NCBI RefSeq assembly: GCF_002115825.1
Contig: NZ_JFJZ01000003.1
Location: 186,001-250,000, forward strand
Reading direction: 5' to 3'
Length of the DNA: 64,000 nucleotides
DNA from: Thalassospira sp. MCCC 1A01428
Lineage (GTDB): Bacteria > Pseudomonadota > Alphaproteobacteria > Rhodospirillales > Thalassospiraceae
Part shown: positions 11,338 through 20,158 of the stretch, piece by piece
Numbering within the stretch: the stretch's first letter is position 1
Layout: every line of letters starts with the position of its first letter
The notes under the pieces: generated by a model
What the model saw: the letters and a program-made list of their open reading frames with translations, nothing else
What the model was told of the DNA's origin: nothing
Database searches by the model: none
Position numbers and translations under genes: made by a program

Positions 11338-12156
11338 ATGCCGGTTAGCAATTTTAGCATCACCATCGACGGGGTGCGCCTTGCCTGCCAGTCCGTCACG
11401 CCAGAACCACCCGCACCAGCCGCCCCGCCGCCTGTGATGTGGGCGAATGGCGACGCCCCGACCATTGTCATGCTGCATGAAGCGCTGGGCACCATTCGCA
11501 TGTGGCGCGATTTTCCGCAAAGGCTGGCAAATGAAACCGGGCTTACCTGCCTGGTTTATGAAAGGCGCGGTCACGGCACATCGGACCCGCAAAAGGTTGT
11601 GCCGCGCCCGGTTGATTTCCATAACGAGGAAACCGACCGCTTTTTGCACGGCCTGATCACCCAGCAAAACCTGAAAAATCCCATCCTGTTTGGTCACAGT
11701 GACGGGGCGACCATTGCACTTAAATATGCCGCGCGTTTTCCCACCGTGCCACGCGCGGTGATCAGCCTGGCCGCCCATGTATTTGTGGAGGATGTAACGA
11801 TTAACGGCATTGAAACGGCCGCACAAACCTATGCAAGTACCGACTGGAAGTCGCGCCTGGAACGCCACCATTTTGATCAGACCGACACCGTTTTCCGGGC
11901 CTGGGTCGATACATGGCGGCAACCGGATTTCAAAAACTGGCAAATGATTGATGAACTGCCTGCCATCACCTGCCCCGCCTTAATATTGCAAGGCGATGAA
12001 GACCCGTTTGGCAGCGATCAACAGGTCACCACCATTCGCGACCATACTGGTGGCCCGGTAACAGCCCATATTATCAAGGGCTGCGGCCACATTCCCCACC
12101 TTGAAGCCCCAGATGATGTCCTCGAGTCGGTTCGTCACTTTCTGGACACTTTTTGA
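11338..12156 (+). CDS. Alpha/beta-fold hydrolase
   Basis: Alpha/beta hydrolase of 272 residues. The core starts with VMLHEALGTIRMWRDFP and YERRGHGTSD (oxyanion and lid region). The nucleophile is Ser121 in GHSDGATIA, the acid is in QGDEDPFG (Asp220 or Asp222), and the base is His251 in GCGHIPHLE. This triad spacing suits the carbon-carbon hydrolase/esterase subgroup. No signal peptide is visible, so it is cytoplasmic. It stands between aspC and ahpD without an obvious operon partner, so the substrate cannot be named. Confidence 0.85.
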   Translation: MPVSNFSITIDGVRLACQSVTPEPPAPAAPPPVMWANGDAPTIVMLHEALGTIRMWRDFPQRLANETGLTCLVYERRGHGTSDPQKVVPRPVDFHNEETDRFLHGLITQQNLKNPILFGHSDGATIALKYAARFPTVPRAVISLAAHVFVEDVTINGIETAAQTYASTDWKSRLERHHFDQTDTVFRAWVDTWRQPDFKNWQMIDELPAITCPALILQGDEDPFGSDQQVTTIRDHTGGPVTAHIIKGCGHIPHLEAPDDVLESVRHFLDTF

Positions 12157-12194
12157 AAGGTTGGAGCATGTCCTGCGGCAGAAGCCGCCCCGGC

Positions 12195-12236
12195 AAAATA
12201 AAAAACCCCAATGACCGGGGAAAGGTCATCGGGGTT
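12195..12236 (-). terminator. Rho-independent terminator after ahpD
   Basis: Thirteen-base stem with one mismatch (AACCCCAATGACC / GGTCATCGGGGTT), followed on the minus strand by a T-rich tract (seen as AAAATAAAAA on the plus strand). Confidence 0.8.
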
Positions 12237-12309
12237 GAGGCTTAAGGATAACGGATGTTTCAGCCATCATCCTAGCTGTCCTGGGGGAGAAAGACAGGGT
12301 CGTTGCAAC

Positions 12310-12843
12310 TTAACCTTCAAGCGCGTCTTCAGCATCGAGCACAGCGGCAACGGCATGGATAACTGACGCAATGCGCACAGCGTTCTGAACAACTTCCTTG
12401 TTCAGGCCTGCCTGTTTGAGAACCTTTTCGTGGCTATCAATGCACATGCCGCAGCCATTGATGGCCGATACGGCCAGCGAAAACAGCTCAAAATCGGCTT
12501 TGTCGATGCCCGGTTTACCAATGATGTTCATGCGCAGGCGGGCGGGCATGGTGGCATATTCTTTTTCCGACACCAGATGCGTGAACCGGTAATAGATATT
12601 GTTCATACCCATGATCGCAGCGGCCCCCTTGGAGGCTTCCAGTGCTTCGGCAGACAATTTTCCTTCGGCTTCGGCGACCACAGCACGCAGCAATTTTGCA
12701 TTGCGCGACGCATAGGCACACGCCAGTGCCGTTCCATAAACCTGCTGATCGGTCATGCCGGGGTTACTGAAAAGAGTACCGAGGTTCAGCTTCAAGTCCT
12801 TGGCATAGGCCGGTAAGCTATCTTTAATTTCAGCGATAGACAT
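12310..12843 (-). CDS. ahpD: Alkyl hydroperoxide reductase AhpD (alkylhydroperoxidase)
   Basis: AhpD is a thiol-disulfide protein that re-reduces AhpC in organisms lacking AhpF. The 177-residue protein has the catalytic Cys131-x-x-Cys134 with His138 ([14 protein letters not shown]) and Glu119, matching the proton-relay set of the mycobacterial enzyme. The ATG at 12843 ([10 protein letters not shown]) is chosen for its AGGA site; longer in-frame extension is unlike the family. It lies downstream of ahpC on the same strand with a palindromic spacer between, and terminates at the hairpin near 12195. Confidence 0.94.
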   Translation of the reverse strand: MSIAEIKDSLPAYAKDLKLNLGTLFSNPGMTDQQVYGTALACAYASRNAKLLRAVVAEAEGKLSAEALEASKGAAAIMGMNNIYYRFTHLVSEKEYATMPARLRMNIIGKPGIDKADFELFSLAVSAINGCGMCIDSHEKVLKQAGLNKEVVQNAVRIASVIHAVAAVLDAEDALEG

Positions 12844-12983
12844 CGGAAACATCCTGAATTTTGTGAAAAAATTAACGCTAATTTCCGGCGCGCCTTTGGC
12901 GAACCGGCGCAACCCGATATCAGGCAGCGCAGGGACCCTGCCACAAATTCGGCTGGCACGTTAAATTCCGTGCGGGTCAAAGT

Positions 12984-13006
12984 GGACCGGGCAATTTGCC
13001 CGGTCC
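12984..13006 (-). other. Perfect palindrome between ahpC and ahpD
   Basis: Eleven-base arms GGACCGGGCAA/TTGCCCGGTCC around a single T. In mRNA this would form a GC-rich hairpin just after the ahpC stop, without a good T-tract. It could act as an attenuating terminator or an mRNA-end stabiliser that makes ahpC more abundant than ahpD. Confidence 0.55.
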
Positions 13007-13035
13007 TGAATTCAAGCCAAATCCAAGCCAGTGGC

Positions 13036-13563
13036 TTAGAGGGTGGCTTCACCCTTGTTCCAATTGCACGGGCAAAGTTCGTCTGTCTGCAGTGCATGAA
13101 GAATACGCAGGGTTTCCTGCGGGTTACGACCAACAGAAAGATCGTTCACCTGAACGTGGCGAATGATGCCTTCCGGATCGACGATGAAAGTGGCGCGCAG
13201 GGCAACGCCTTCGCCTTTGGCAATAACGCCAAGTGCATTTGCCAGTTCTTTCTTTTCGTCAGCCAGCCACACGAACGGGCTATCGCCCAGATCTTCGTGG
13301 TGGGTGCGCCAGGCGGCGTGGACGAAATCGGTATCGGTCGAGCAGCCGAGCAGAACGGCATCACGGTCTTCAAAATCACCGTTCAGTTCGCCATAACCCA
13401 CGATTTCGGTCGGGCAGACAAAGGTGAAGTCTTTCGGCCAGAAGAACAGGATCTTCCACTTACCTTCGTGGGATTTATCGGTAACCGGCGCAAAGCTGGC
13501 ATCGGTTTTGCCCGAAACACCGGTAAGATTGAATTCAGGAAGGGTATCACCAACTGTAAGCAT
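13036..13563 (-). CDS. ahpC: Alkyl hydroperoxide reductase C (peroxiredoxin)
   Basis: Two-cysteine peroxiredoxin of 175 residues that reduces H2O2 and organic hydroperoxides. The peroxidatic Cys50 sits in FTFVCPTE, and C-terminal cysteines in ELCPCNW (164 and 166) provide resolving thiols, as in the mycobacterial AhpC that works with AhpD. No AhpF gene is nearby, consistent with AhpD as reductant. It is divergent from oxyR across 165 bases, and OxyR is the probable activator. Confidence 0.95.
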   Translation of the reverse strand: MLTVGDTLPEFNLTGVSGKTDASFAPVTDKSHEGKWKILFFWPKDFTFVCPTEIVGYGELNGDFEDRDAVLLGCSTDTDFVHAAWRTHHEDLGDSPFVWLADEKKELANALGVIAKGEGVALRATFIVDPEGIIRHVQVNDLSVGRNPQETLRILHALQTDELCPCNWNKGEATL

Positions 13564-13728
13564 GTCTGTACTCCTAACGCTTCTTTACTAAAATCCCTTA
13601 AGGCCCCCGATGGGCCCTCTTAAATTTAGTGTGCATGTGCAAAAAGCAACATCGCTGGTAGCGATTTGTAGATAATTGCATTACCTATGACCAATAAAAT
13701 AAATCTGGTTTTTCGATAGGAAAAATTT
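13564..13728. promoter_or_regulatory. ahpC/oxyR divergent promoter region
   Basis: AT-rich intergenic region between divergent ahpC and oxyR. It holds OxyR-like half elements (GATAATTGCATTACCTAT near 13670-13687 and CGATAG near 13714-13719), roughly in the ATAG/CTAT style of OxyR sites. The match is loose, so the exact site is uncertain. Confidence 0.4.
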
Positions 13729-14652
13729 ATGGCCGCCCAACCCAGCATCAAACAGCTAAAATATCTGGTCGCGCTGGCGGAAACCGGCCATTTTGGCCGC
13801 GCAGCCGAAGCCTGCTTTATCACCCAGCCCAGCCTTTCCGCCGCCATTAGCGAGCTGGAAAACCTGTTGGGAGCGCAATTGGTGGAGCGAAACAAGCGCC
13901 AGGTACTGATAACGGCGCTGGGACAGGAAGTTGTTTCGCGGGCGCGGCATATTCTGCGCGAGGTCGATGAACTTGCCATTGTTGCCCATGCGGCCAACCA
14001 ACCCCTGGTTGGACCCATCAATATTGGTGTTATCCCGACCATCGGCCCCTATCTGCTGCCCGATGTCATGGCAAGGCTGCGTAGCGGCTTTCCTAAAATG
14101 CAGCCGTTTTTGCGCGAAGACCAAACAGCAAAGCTGGTTGATCTGCTATTGGCAGGCAAACTGGACCTGGCCCTGATCGCACTTCCGATCGAGGAAAACG
14201 GCCTGGAAGAAATGGACCTGTTTGAAGACCGGTTTGTTTTTGCCTGTAGCCCGGAAAACCCGCTAACGGCGAAAAAACACATCAATATCGACGATATCAA
14301 AGACGAAAAACTGTTGTTGCTGGAAGACGGGCACTGCCTGCGCGATCAGGCGCTGGAAATTTGCCAGCGTGCCGGATGGAGCAAATCGGCCGATTTTCAG
14401 GCCAACAGCCTGTCCACCCTGGTGCAAATGGTCGCCGCCGGAATTGGTTCGACCTTGTTGCCGGAGATGGCGCTGGAAGTCGAAGCACGCCGCCGCGACT
14501 CGATTGCGATTTTGCCCTTCGAAAACCCGGTACCGGTTCGGCGTATCGGGCTGGTCTGGCGGCGCAGTTCGGCACGCAAGGCCGAATATCGCAAACTGGG
14601 TGCCTATTTGCGCGGGGCATTAAACCCGTGCCGGGCCGCTGACGTGGCATGA
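13729..14652 (+). CDS. oxyR: Hydrogen-peroxide-sensing LysR regulator OxyR
   Basis: LysR-family protein of 307 residues with N-terminal helix-turn-helix (GHFGRAAEACFITQPSLSAA). The redox switch is present: Cys203 and Cys212 in GHCLRDQALEIC match Cys199/Cys208 of Escherichia coli OxyR, whose disulfide forms upon peroxide exposure. It is divergent from ahpC, the classic OxyR target, which supports both assignments. Ribosome-binding site AGGA lies before the ATG. Confidence 0.94.
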   Translation: MAAQPSIKQLKYLVALAETGHFGRAAEACFITQPSLSAAISELENLLGAQLVERNKRQVLITALGQEVVSRARHILREVDELAIVAHAANQPLVGPINIGVIPTIGPYLLPDVMARLRSGFPKMQPFLREDQTAKLVDLLLAGKLDLALIALPIEENGLEEMDLFEDRFVFACSPENPLTAKKHINIDDIKDEKLLLLEDGHCLRDQALEICQRAGWSKSADFQANSLSTLVQMVAAGIGSTLLPEMALEVEARRRDSIAILPFENPVPVRRIGLVWRRSSARKAEYRKLGAYLRGALNPCRAADVA

Positions 14653-14825
14653 AGTCGTTTGGCGCGATAACCCGCCATAACCGTGTTTAAAAGCGATTTA
14701 AGCTGGTTGTACGTTCACACATCAGGTTGCTGTCATACGGGCTGCCATTCCGGTCATGTTTATGAACCGGCACACAAATCTGCTAACCTGCCGCGATAAC
14801 AGGAACCATAACGGAAAAAACGCCG

Positions 14826-15926
14826 ATGCTGCCGATCAAGGATAACAACCCCACCACCCTCACACCCTGGGTCACATGGGGATTGATTGCAGTGAATGTC
14901 GTGGTTTTTGTGATGACCTTGTCACTGGGCCATCGCGGCATTATTCGCGCCAATATCGAATTTGGTGCCATTCCCGCCGTGCTGTTTGGCAATATTGAAT
15001 TGCCGCCCGAATTTTCGGTATTTCCACCCGGATTCGAATTTTTGACCATCTTTACTGCCATGTTCATGCATGGCGGCTGGATGCATATTGCCGGAAATAT
15101 GCTGTATTTATGGGTATTTGGCAACAATGTCGAAGATGCGATGGGGCATTGGCGATTTCTGGCCTTTTACCTGCTGTGCGGGGTTGCCGCGGCCCTTGGC
15201 CATGCCGTGGCCGATACCACATCGCAAATCCCCATGATCGGGGCATCCGGCGCATTGGCTGGCGTTTTGGGGGCCTATTTTCTGCTGTTTCCCAAGGCGC
15301 GGGTATTGGTATGGTTTTTCTGGGTGCTGATTTTCTATGTCCCTGCCGTTGTCGTTTTAGGATTCTGGATTGGTATGCAGGTAATCAACCTGTCCACCGG
15401 GGTAAATGATGGCGTGGCATGGGCCGCCCATGTCGCAGGTTTTGCTGCCGGGTTACTGCTGATCCCGTTTTTCAAATACCGCCATGTCCCCTTGTGGCAG
15501 GGTGGCCCCAAACAACAGCCGGTTTTTGGTGTTTACCGGCCCGGTCGCCAGCGCCCGAATGCCGATGGATCGACACCGCAATTCAGTTTTAACGCTCCGC
15601 CCTGGGCTGCCGCCTATGAGCGTGAAAAAGCTGCAAAAAGAAATGCGCGACGCGGGTTTAATACCGGATCATCCAACAACAGCCAAAACACTCCCAAAAA
15701 CGAACAGCCCGAAACCTGGACCTGGCAACCTGGAAGCACCATTTACGGCCATGACCTGAGCCAGACGGAAAACAAGCCATCGTCCCGCCCGGCCCGTCCG
15801 TGGGGCGAACCGCCGGCCCAATCGCACGGGCAATCGCCCGATACCGGGCCTAAACGGCATGGTATTGGCGTTCCTGGCGTACCCCGTTCACACCGTAATA
15901 ACGACGAAAATGGCAACAACACCTAA
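14826..15926 (+). CDS. Rhomboid-family intramembrane serine protease
   Basis: Polytopic membrane protein of 366 residues. The rhomboid core (about 1-225) contains His87 and Asn91 in HGGWMHIAGN, the nucleophile Ser141 in GASGALAG, and the base His202 in AAHVAGF, so it should be an active intramembrane protease. The remaining 140 residues form a hydrophilic, Pro/Asn/Gln-rich tail with no recognisable fold. Substrates are unknown. It has no operon partner in the window. Confidence 0.9.
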   Translation: MLPIKDNNPTTLTPWVTWGLIAVNVVVFVMTLSLGHRGIIRANIEFGAIPAVLFGNIELPPEFSVFPPGFEFLTIFTAMFMHGGWMHIAGNMLYLWVFGNNVEDAMGHWRFLAFYLLCGVAAALGHAVADTTSQIPMIGASGALAGVLGAYFLLFPKARVLVWFFWVLIFYVPAVVVLGFWIGMQVINLSTGVNDGVAWAAHVAGFAAGLLLIPFFKYRHVPLWQGGPKQQPVFGVYRPGRQRPNADGSTPQFSFNAPPWAAAYEREKAAKRNARRGFNTGSSNNSQNTPKNEQPETWTWQPGSTIYGHDLSQTENKPSSRPARPWGEPPAQSHGQSPDTGPKRHGIGVPGVPRSHRNNDENGNNT

Positions 15927-16095
15927 ATACCTGTAATCAGGACGATGACCGAACAGCAATAGACGCGACAGCCGTACAGAAACTTTATGATCAATGTTTT
16001 GCCGATTGACCAAAGCGCATTACGATATTGAAATTACGTGACTTAACCGGAAACAGAATGTATCCGGTCGATACCAGATTTTGTGGAGAAACCCG

Positions 16096-17136
16096 ATGCT
16101 TGCTGCCTGTTTTGAAGAGTTCCAGGGCCCGATCGAGATTCAAAAACTGCAAGACCCTGAACCGGGCGATCATGGTGTTGTGATTGAGGTGGGTGCCACC
16201 GGCCTGTGTCGCAGTGACTGGCACGGCTGGATGGGCCACGATTCCGATGTTCATTTGCCCCACGTACCGGGCCATGAATTTGCCGGTAAAATCGTTGCAA
16301 CGGGCAAACACATCCAGCGCTTTAAAATTGGTGACCGGGTAACAGTGCCATTTGTTTCAGGGTGCGGGCATTGTCCGCAATGCCATAGTGGCAACCAGCA
16401 AATTTGTGATCAGCAATTTCAGCCCGGTTTTACCGCCTGGGGCAGCTTTGCCCAATATGTTGCCATTGATTATGCCGACGGCAACCTGGTAACCCTGCCC
16501 GACAGCATGGATTACGTCACCGCTGCCAGCCTTGGCTGCCGGTTTGCCACCAGTTTTCGCGGGGTGATTGACCAGGGGCAGGTTCGCGCCGGGCAATGGG
16601 TCGCGGTGCATGGCTGTGGCGGCGTCGGGCTTTCTGCCATCATGATTGCACAGGCGGCCGGGGCCAATGTTATTGCCATTGATATTGACGACGAAAAACT
16701 GGATTTTGCCAAAACCATTGGCGCCAATTACACACTTAATGCCAAAAGCATCGTCGATATCCCCGCTGCCATTCGTGATTTGTCACATGGCGGCGCACAT
16801 GTTTCGGTCGACGGGCTGGGCAGTGCGGTTACGTGTTTTAATTCGGTTTCATGCCTGCGCAAGCGTGGCAAACACATCCAGATCGGCCTTATGACCGGTG
16901 ATCATGCCCATGCCAAAATACCAATGGACCGGGTTGTTGCCCATGAACTGGAAGTTTTAGGTAGCCACGGGATGCAGGCATTTCGCTATGATGCGATGCT
17001 CGATATGGTGGCAAGTGGCAAAATCGCGCCGCAAAAGCTGATTGGTGATCGCGTTACATTGGCCGAAGGTGCAACTGCCCTTATGAATATGGACAGCTTT
17101 GTCGGCACAGGTGTTACCGTGATCGACCGGTTTTAA
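16096..17136 (+). CDS. Zinc-dependent alcohol dehydrogenase family protein
   Basis: Medium-chain dehydrogenase/reductase of 346 residues. Catalytic zinc ligands are Cys38 (GLCRSDWHG) and the His60-Glu61 pair in GHEFAG. The structural zinc site uses Cys90, Cys93, Cys96 and Cys104 ([15 protein letters not shown]). The Rossmann motif is [10 protein letters not shown], followed by an acidic IDID at the end of beta-2, favouring NAD. The ATG at 16096 follows a GTGGAGAA ribosome-binding site. The natural alcohol cannot be named. It converges with the ialB-like gene across a strong hairpin. Confidence 0.9.
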   Translation: MLAACFEEFQGPIEIQKLQDPEPGDHGVVIEVGATGLCRSDWHGWMGHDSDVHLPHVPGHEFAGKIVATGKHIQRFKIGDRVTVPFVSGCGHCPQCHSGNQQICDQQFQPGFTAWGSFAQYVAIDYADGNLVTLPDSMDYVTAASLGCRFATSFRGVIDQGQVRAGQWVAVHGCGGVGLSAIMIAQAAGANVIAIDIDDEKLDFAKTIGANYTLNAKSIVDIPAAIRDLSHGGAHVSVDGLGSAVTCFNSVSCLRKRGKHIQIGLMTGDHAHAKIPMDRVVAHELEVLGSHGMQAFRYDAMLDMVASGKIAPQKLIGDRVTLAEGATALMNMDSFVGTGVTVIDRF

Positions 17137-17171
17137 ACAACACATTTCCCTGCCAAACACCACACATGCAA

Positions 17172-17207
17172 AATGCCGAATACCGCCAGATAACGGTATT
17201 CGGCATT
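17172..17207. terminator. Bidirectional hairpin terminator between adh and ialB-like gene
   Basis: Perfect 14-bp stem AATGCCGAATACCG/CGGTATTCGGCATT with an 8-base loop between convergent genes. The minus direction has TTTT after the stem. Confidence 0.75.
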
Positions 17208-17252
17208 CAACATTTACAATCGATATTTCCGATTAAAAAGTTCAGTTAATGT

Positions 17253-17813
17253 CTAGCTTGGGCTGATTGAATTCAGCGCTGCGGTAAAGCCGGTCAGCGA
17301 TGCCTTGATGACCTGGGTTTGCTCATTACCCCAGGCACGGAAACCAACAAACAGGGTGGCGCCAGCCTTCATTGCCGCAACCAGGTCATCGGACATAACC
17401 AATGCCGCATCACAGCCCGCATTGGTGCATTTACCGTAAATAACCTTCATTTCGCTGCCATCATCCACCTTGATAACAATACCCGGGCGCAAATCAACGC
17501 CAAGTGGTAATTGCATGGTCAAAATCGAGACTTCGGCTTTGGTTTTTGGGTTAACCGCCTTTTGCACGGTTACGGCCAGAATACGGCCAACCGTTTCCTT
17601 TTTGCCCTCGACGTCCTTTTGCAGGAAAACCTGTTGGCCAATCTGGCAACGATCAGGGTTTTTGTCGTCGCATTCCTTTTTCCACAACGGGCCTTTGCTT
17701 GCCGCCGGGTCAGCATTTTGTGCCATTGCCGGGGCTGTACCCGCCGCAACCGCCATAAACGCGCCAACAGCCGCAAACACACAACGAACCATCGTCGCCT
17801 TGCCAAACAGCAT
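17253..17813 (-). CDS. Invasion-associated locus B (IalB) family secreted protein
   Basis: Predicted secreted protein of 186 residues. The N-terminus has Lys/Arg followed by a hydrophobic core (MVRCVFAAVGAFMAVAAG) and an Ala-Met-Ala cleavage site. The mature part contains WKKECD, PDRCQIGQQVFL and the paired cysteines in YGKCTNAGCDAALVM, all characteristic of the IalB family, whose biochemical role is unclear (Bartonella IalB is linked to erythrocyte invasion, but homologues occur widely in environmental alphaproteobacteria). The ATG at 17813 has GGGAG nine bases upstream. Confidence 0.85.
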   Translation of the reverse strand: MLFGKATMVRCVFAAVGAFMAVAAGTAPAMAQNADPAASKGPLWKKECDDKNPDRCQIGQQVFLQKDVEGKKETVGRILAVTVQKAVNPKTKAEVSILTMQLPLGVDLRPGIVIKVDDGSEMKVIYGKCTNAGCDAALVMSDDLVAAMKAGATLFVGFRAWGNEQTQVIKASLTGFTAALNSISPS

Positions 17814-17911
17814 TCCTAATTCTCCCGCTATCATGAAAATGGCGCATTCAGATGAGGGGTATAGATTTCCCACACCCTGCGCACTTGAGACTTATCCTAT
17901 GGTCTATCCAA

Positions 17912-18652
17912 CTAACGATCCTGTGTCGAGAGACTTGATATCCCGACACCAGGTGAAAGAACCTTACGCGCGAAACCAGCGAACCATTCGCCAAATGCAG
18001 CATCAAATGCCTGGCGTCCGGCACGTTGCTGGTCGGGGTTTTGCGCATTAGGGCGATTTGTTTTTTCTGCCGCACGTTCCAGCCAGCTTTCATGAATATC
18101 ATCGTCAACTTCGGGGTGAAACTGAATCCCCCATATCCGGCGATCAACATGATAGGCCTGGTTGGGAAACACATCACCCGTCATTAACAATTCGCCCCCC
18201 GGGGGCACGTCAAATCCTTCACTGTGCCAGTGATAGACCATCATATTGGCAGGAAAAAGGTCACGTCCCGCATCGGTCGCATAAGCCGGATAATACCCGA
18301 TTTCGGTTTTTTCCCCTTTATCGGGCTGAACAACCGCGCCCAGATTGCGCGCCATCATTTGCGCCCCCAGGCAGATCCCCAAATACCAGGCATCGGACTG
18401 CACCACATTTGGCAGCCATTCCATGATGCGCGCTACATTGGGTTCATGATCGTCATTGGCACTCATGGGGCCACCAAACACGATGACGCCCTGCCACGGC
18501 GACAGATCAGCAGGCAAAACATCACCTTCACCCGGACGACGAATATCAAACTCGTATCCAAGTTCGGCCAGAACCCGGCCAACCCGGCCAGGGCGACCAT
18601 GGGCAGAATTAAAAACCAGAAGAACCTTTGCCAGCCCCGAAAAACAATTCAC
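17912..18652 (-). CDS. Class I glutamine amidotransferase
   Basis: Stand-alone class I amidotransferase of about 246 residues. The nucleophile is Cys94 in GICLGAQ, and the catalytic His179-x-Glu181 lies in GIQFHPEVD. The oxyanion strand is VFGGPMS. Such proteins resemble the GMP-synthase glutaminase domain; some instead hydrolyse gamma-glutamyl amides, as PuuD does. No ATG is available: a GTG at 18652 with GGAC upstream is proposed, with a TTG at 18721 as alternative. No synthase partner is adjacent, so the acceptor is unknown. Confidence 0.8.
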   Translation of the reverse strand: MNCFSGLAKVLLVFNSAHGRPGRVGRVLAELGYEFDIRRPGEGDVLPADLSPWQGVIVFGGPMSANDDHEPNVARIMEWLPNVVQSDAWYLGICLGAQMMARNLGAVVQPDKGEKTEIGYYPAYATDAGRDLFPANMMVYHWHSEGFDVPPGGELLMTGDVFPNQAYHVDRRIWGIQFHPEVDDDIHESWLERAAEKTNRPNAQNPDQQRAGRQAFDAAFGEWFAGFARKVLSPGVGISSLSTQDR

Positions 18653-18961
18653 TGCGAAGTCCCTATCTTTATCCGTCCTGTCGGTTTCTGATGCAAACTG
18701 GTCATCCCGCCCGGCGCACAAGGTTCAAACACCGGTACCGGTCTGTTTGGTTGCCTACGCCATTGTCACCCATCGGGCAGTGTTAAGGCTTTGCATCATT
18801 CCAGATAAATCAGGGTGACGGGTGCGTTGCACAAACGCAAGCAGGGAATGGTAAAAAATGCCCCTTTCGGGCCATTTTGCGCCGTTTCGCGATCGCCAGA
18901 TACAAAAAGGCCGCCACGCATAAACGTGACGGCCCCGAATTTTGATCACCCGAGAACGGGA
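18653..18961. other. Intergenic region between amidotransferase and ychF
   Basis: Apart from the ychF terminator at 18904-18934, nothing gene-like is seen on either strand. Confidence 0.4.
18904..18934 (-). terminator. Rho-independent terminator after ychF
   Basis: On the minus strand GGCCGTCACG pairs with CGTGGCGGCC (one G-U pair) around a 6-base loop, directly followed by TTTTT. Confidence 0.88.
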
Positions 18962-20065
18962 TCAGACATTGAATTTAAAGTGGAAAATATCGCCATCCTT
19001 AACGATATAGCCTTTGCCTTCCTGACGCAGCTTGCCCGCATCGCGCGCGCCCGATTCACCATTGCAGGCAATAAAATCGTCATAGGCCATGGTTTCGGCC
19101 TTAATGAACCCGCGTTCAAAATCGGTATGGATCACACCGGCCGCATTGGGTGCCGTTGCACCGTTAAACACGGTCCAGGCGCGGGCTTCTTTCGGACCAA
19201 CCGTAAAGAAGGTCAGAAGATCGAGCAATTTATAACCTTCGCGAATAACGCGGGTCAGGCCGGTTTCTTCAAGGCCAAGGCTTTCGAGGAATTCCTGCTT
19301 TTCTTCGGCACTTTCAAGCAAGGCAACCTCGGATTCAATCGCGGCAGACACCACAACCGAACGTGCGCCCTGTGAGGCGGCCATTTCGGCAACCTTGGCC
19401 GAAAATTCGTTGCCTTCAGCAGCACTGTCTTCATCAACATTGCAGGCGTAAAGCACAGGCTTGCTGGTCAGAAGCTGCAACATGCGAAATGCCTTGGCTT
19501 CATCGTCATTGTTGATTTCAACAATACGGGCCGGTTTGCCTTCGCGCAAAACAGCAAGGGTACGCTCAACCATTTCAAGGGTCAGCTTGGCGTCCTTGTC
19601 ATTGCCTTTGGCCCGCTTTTGCAAACCCGTAACGCGCTTTTCCAGGCTTTCCATATCAGCCAGCATCAGTTCGGTTTCGATGGTTTCCGCATCGCGAACC
19701 GGGTCAACCGAGCCTTCAACATGGGTGATGTCGCCATCTTCAAAGCAGCGCAAAACATGCACAATAGCGTCGGTTTCGCGAATATTGGCCAAAAACTGGT
19801 TCCCCAGCCCTTCACCCTTGGATGCACCACGCACCAGACCGGCAATATCAACAAATTCCAGCTGGGTCGGAATGATGGTTGCCGATTTGGAAATGGCAAC
19901 GATTTTGTCCAAGCGATCATCAGGAACGCTGACACGGCCCGTATTGGGTTCAATCGTGCAGAACGGAAAATTGGCCGCTTCGGCGGCTGCCGTCTGTGTC
20001 AGGGCGTTAAACAGGGTCGATTTGCCAACATTGGGCAGACCAACGATACCACATTTGAATCCCAT
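18962..20065 (-). CDS. ychF: Redox-regulated ATPase YchF
   Basis: Obg-family P-loop protein of 367 residues that hydrolyses ATP rather than GTP and associates with ribosomes. Walker A is GLPNVGKST near the N-terminus, switch region DIAGLVRGASKGEGLGNQFL, the altered G4 region ACNVDED in place of NKxD, and a C-terminal TGS-like domain ending FHFKFNV. The ATG at 20065 (MGFKCGIVG) is preferred over a GTG six codons upstream because it fits the family N-terminus and has GGAAAG before it. The pth gene lies upstream on the same strand. Confidence 0.96.
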   Translation of the reverse strand: MGFKCGIVGLPNVGKSTLFNALTQTAAAEAANFPFCTIEPNTGRVSVPDDRLDKIVAISKSATIIPTQLEFVDIAGLVRGASKGEGLGNQFLANIRETDAIVHVLRCFEDGDITHVEGSVDPVRDAETIETELMLADMESLEKRVTGLQKRAKGNDKDAKLTLEMVERTLAVLREGKPARIVEINNDDEAKAFRMLQLLTSKPVLYACNVDEDSAAEGNEFSAKVAEMAASQGARSVVVSAAIESEVALLESAEEKQEFLESLGLEETGLTRVIREGYKLLDLLTFFTVGPKEARAWTVFNGATAPNAAGVIHTDFERGFIKAETMAYDDFIACNGESGARDAGKLRQEGKGYIVKDGDIFHFKFNV

Positions 20066-20158
20066 CTTTCCGGGCTCCGTCACATCTGAATTTTACATAT
20101 CACCAAGGATGCCGCAGCGCGACCAACCCATGGCACTTATAATCGTGTCGTCGAATTC

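Noticed and set aside
11305-11943. 212-codon minus-strand frame opposite the alpha/beta hydrolase
   Set aside because: The plus-strand frame has a complete catalytic triad; the minus frame shows no domain.
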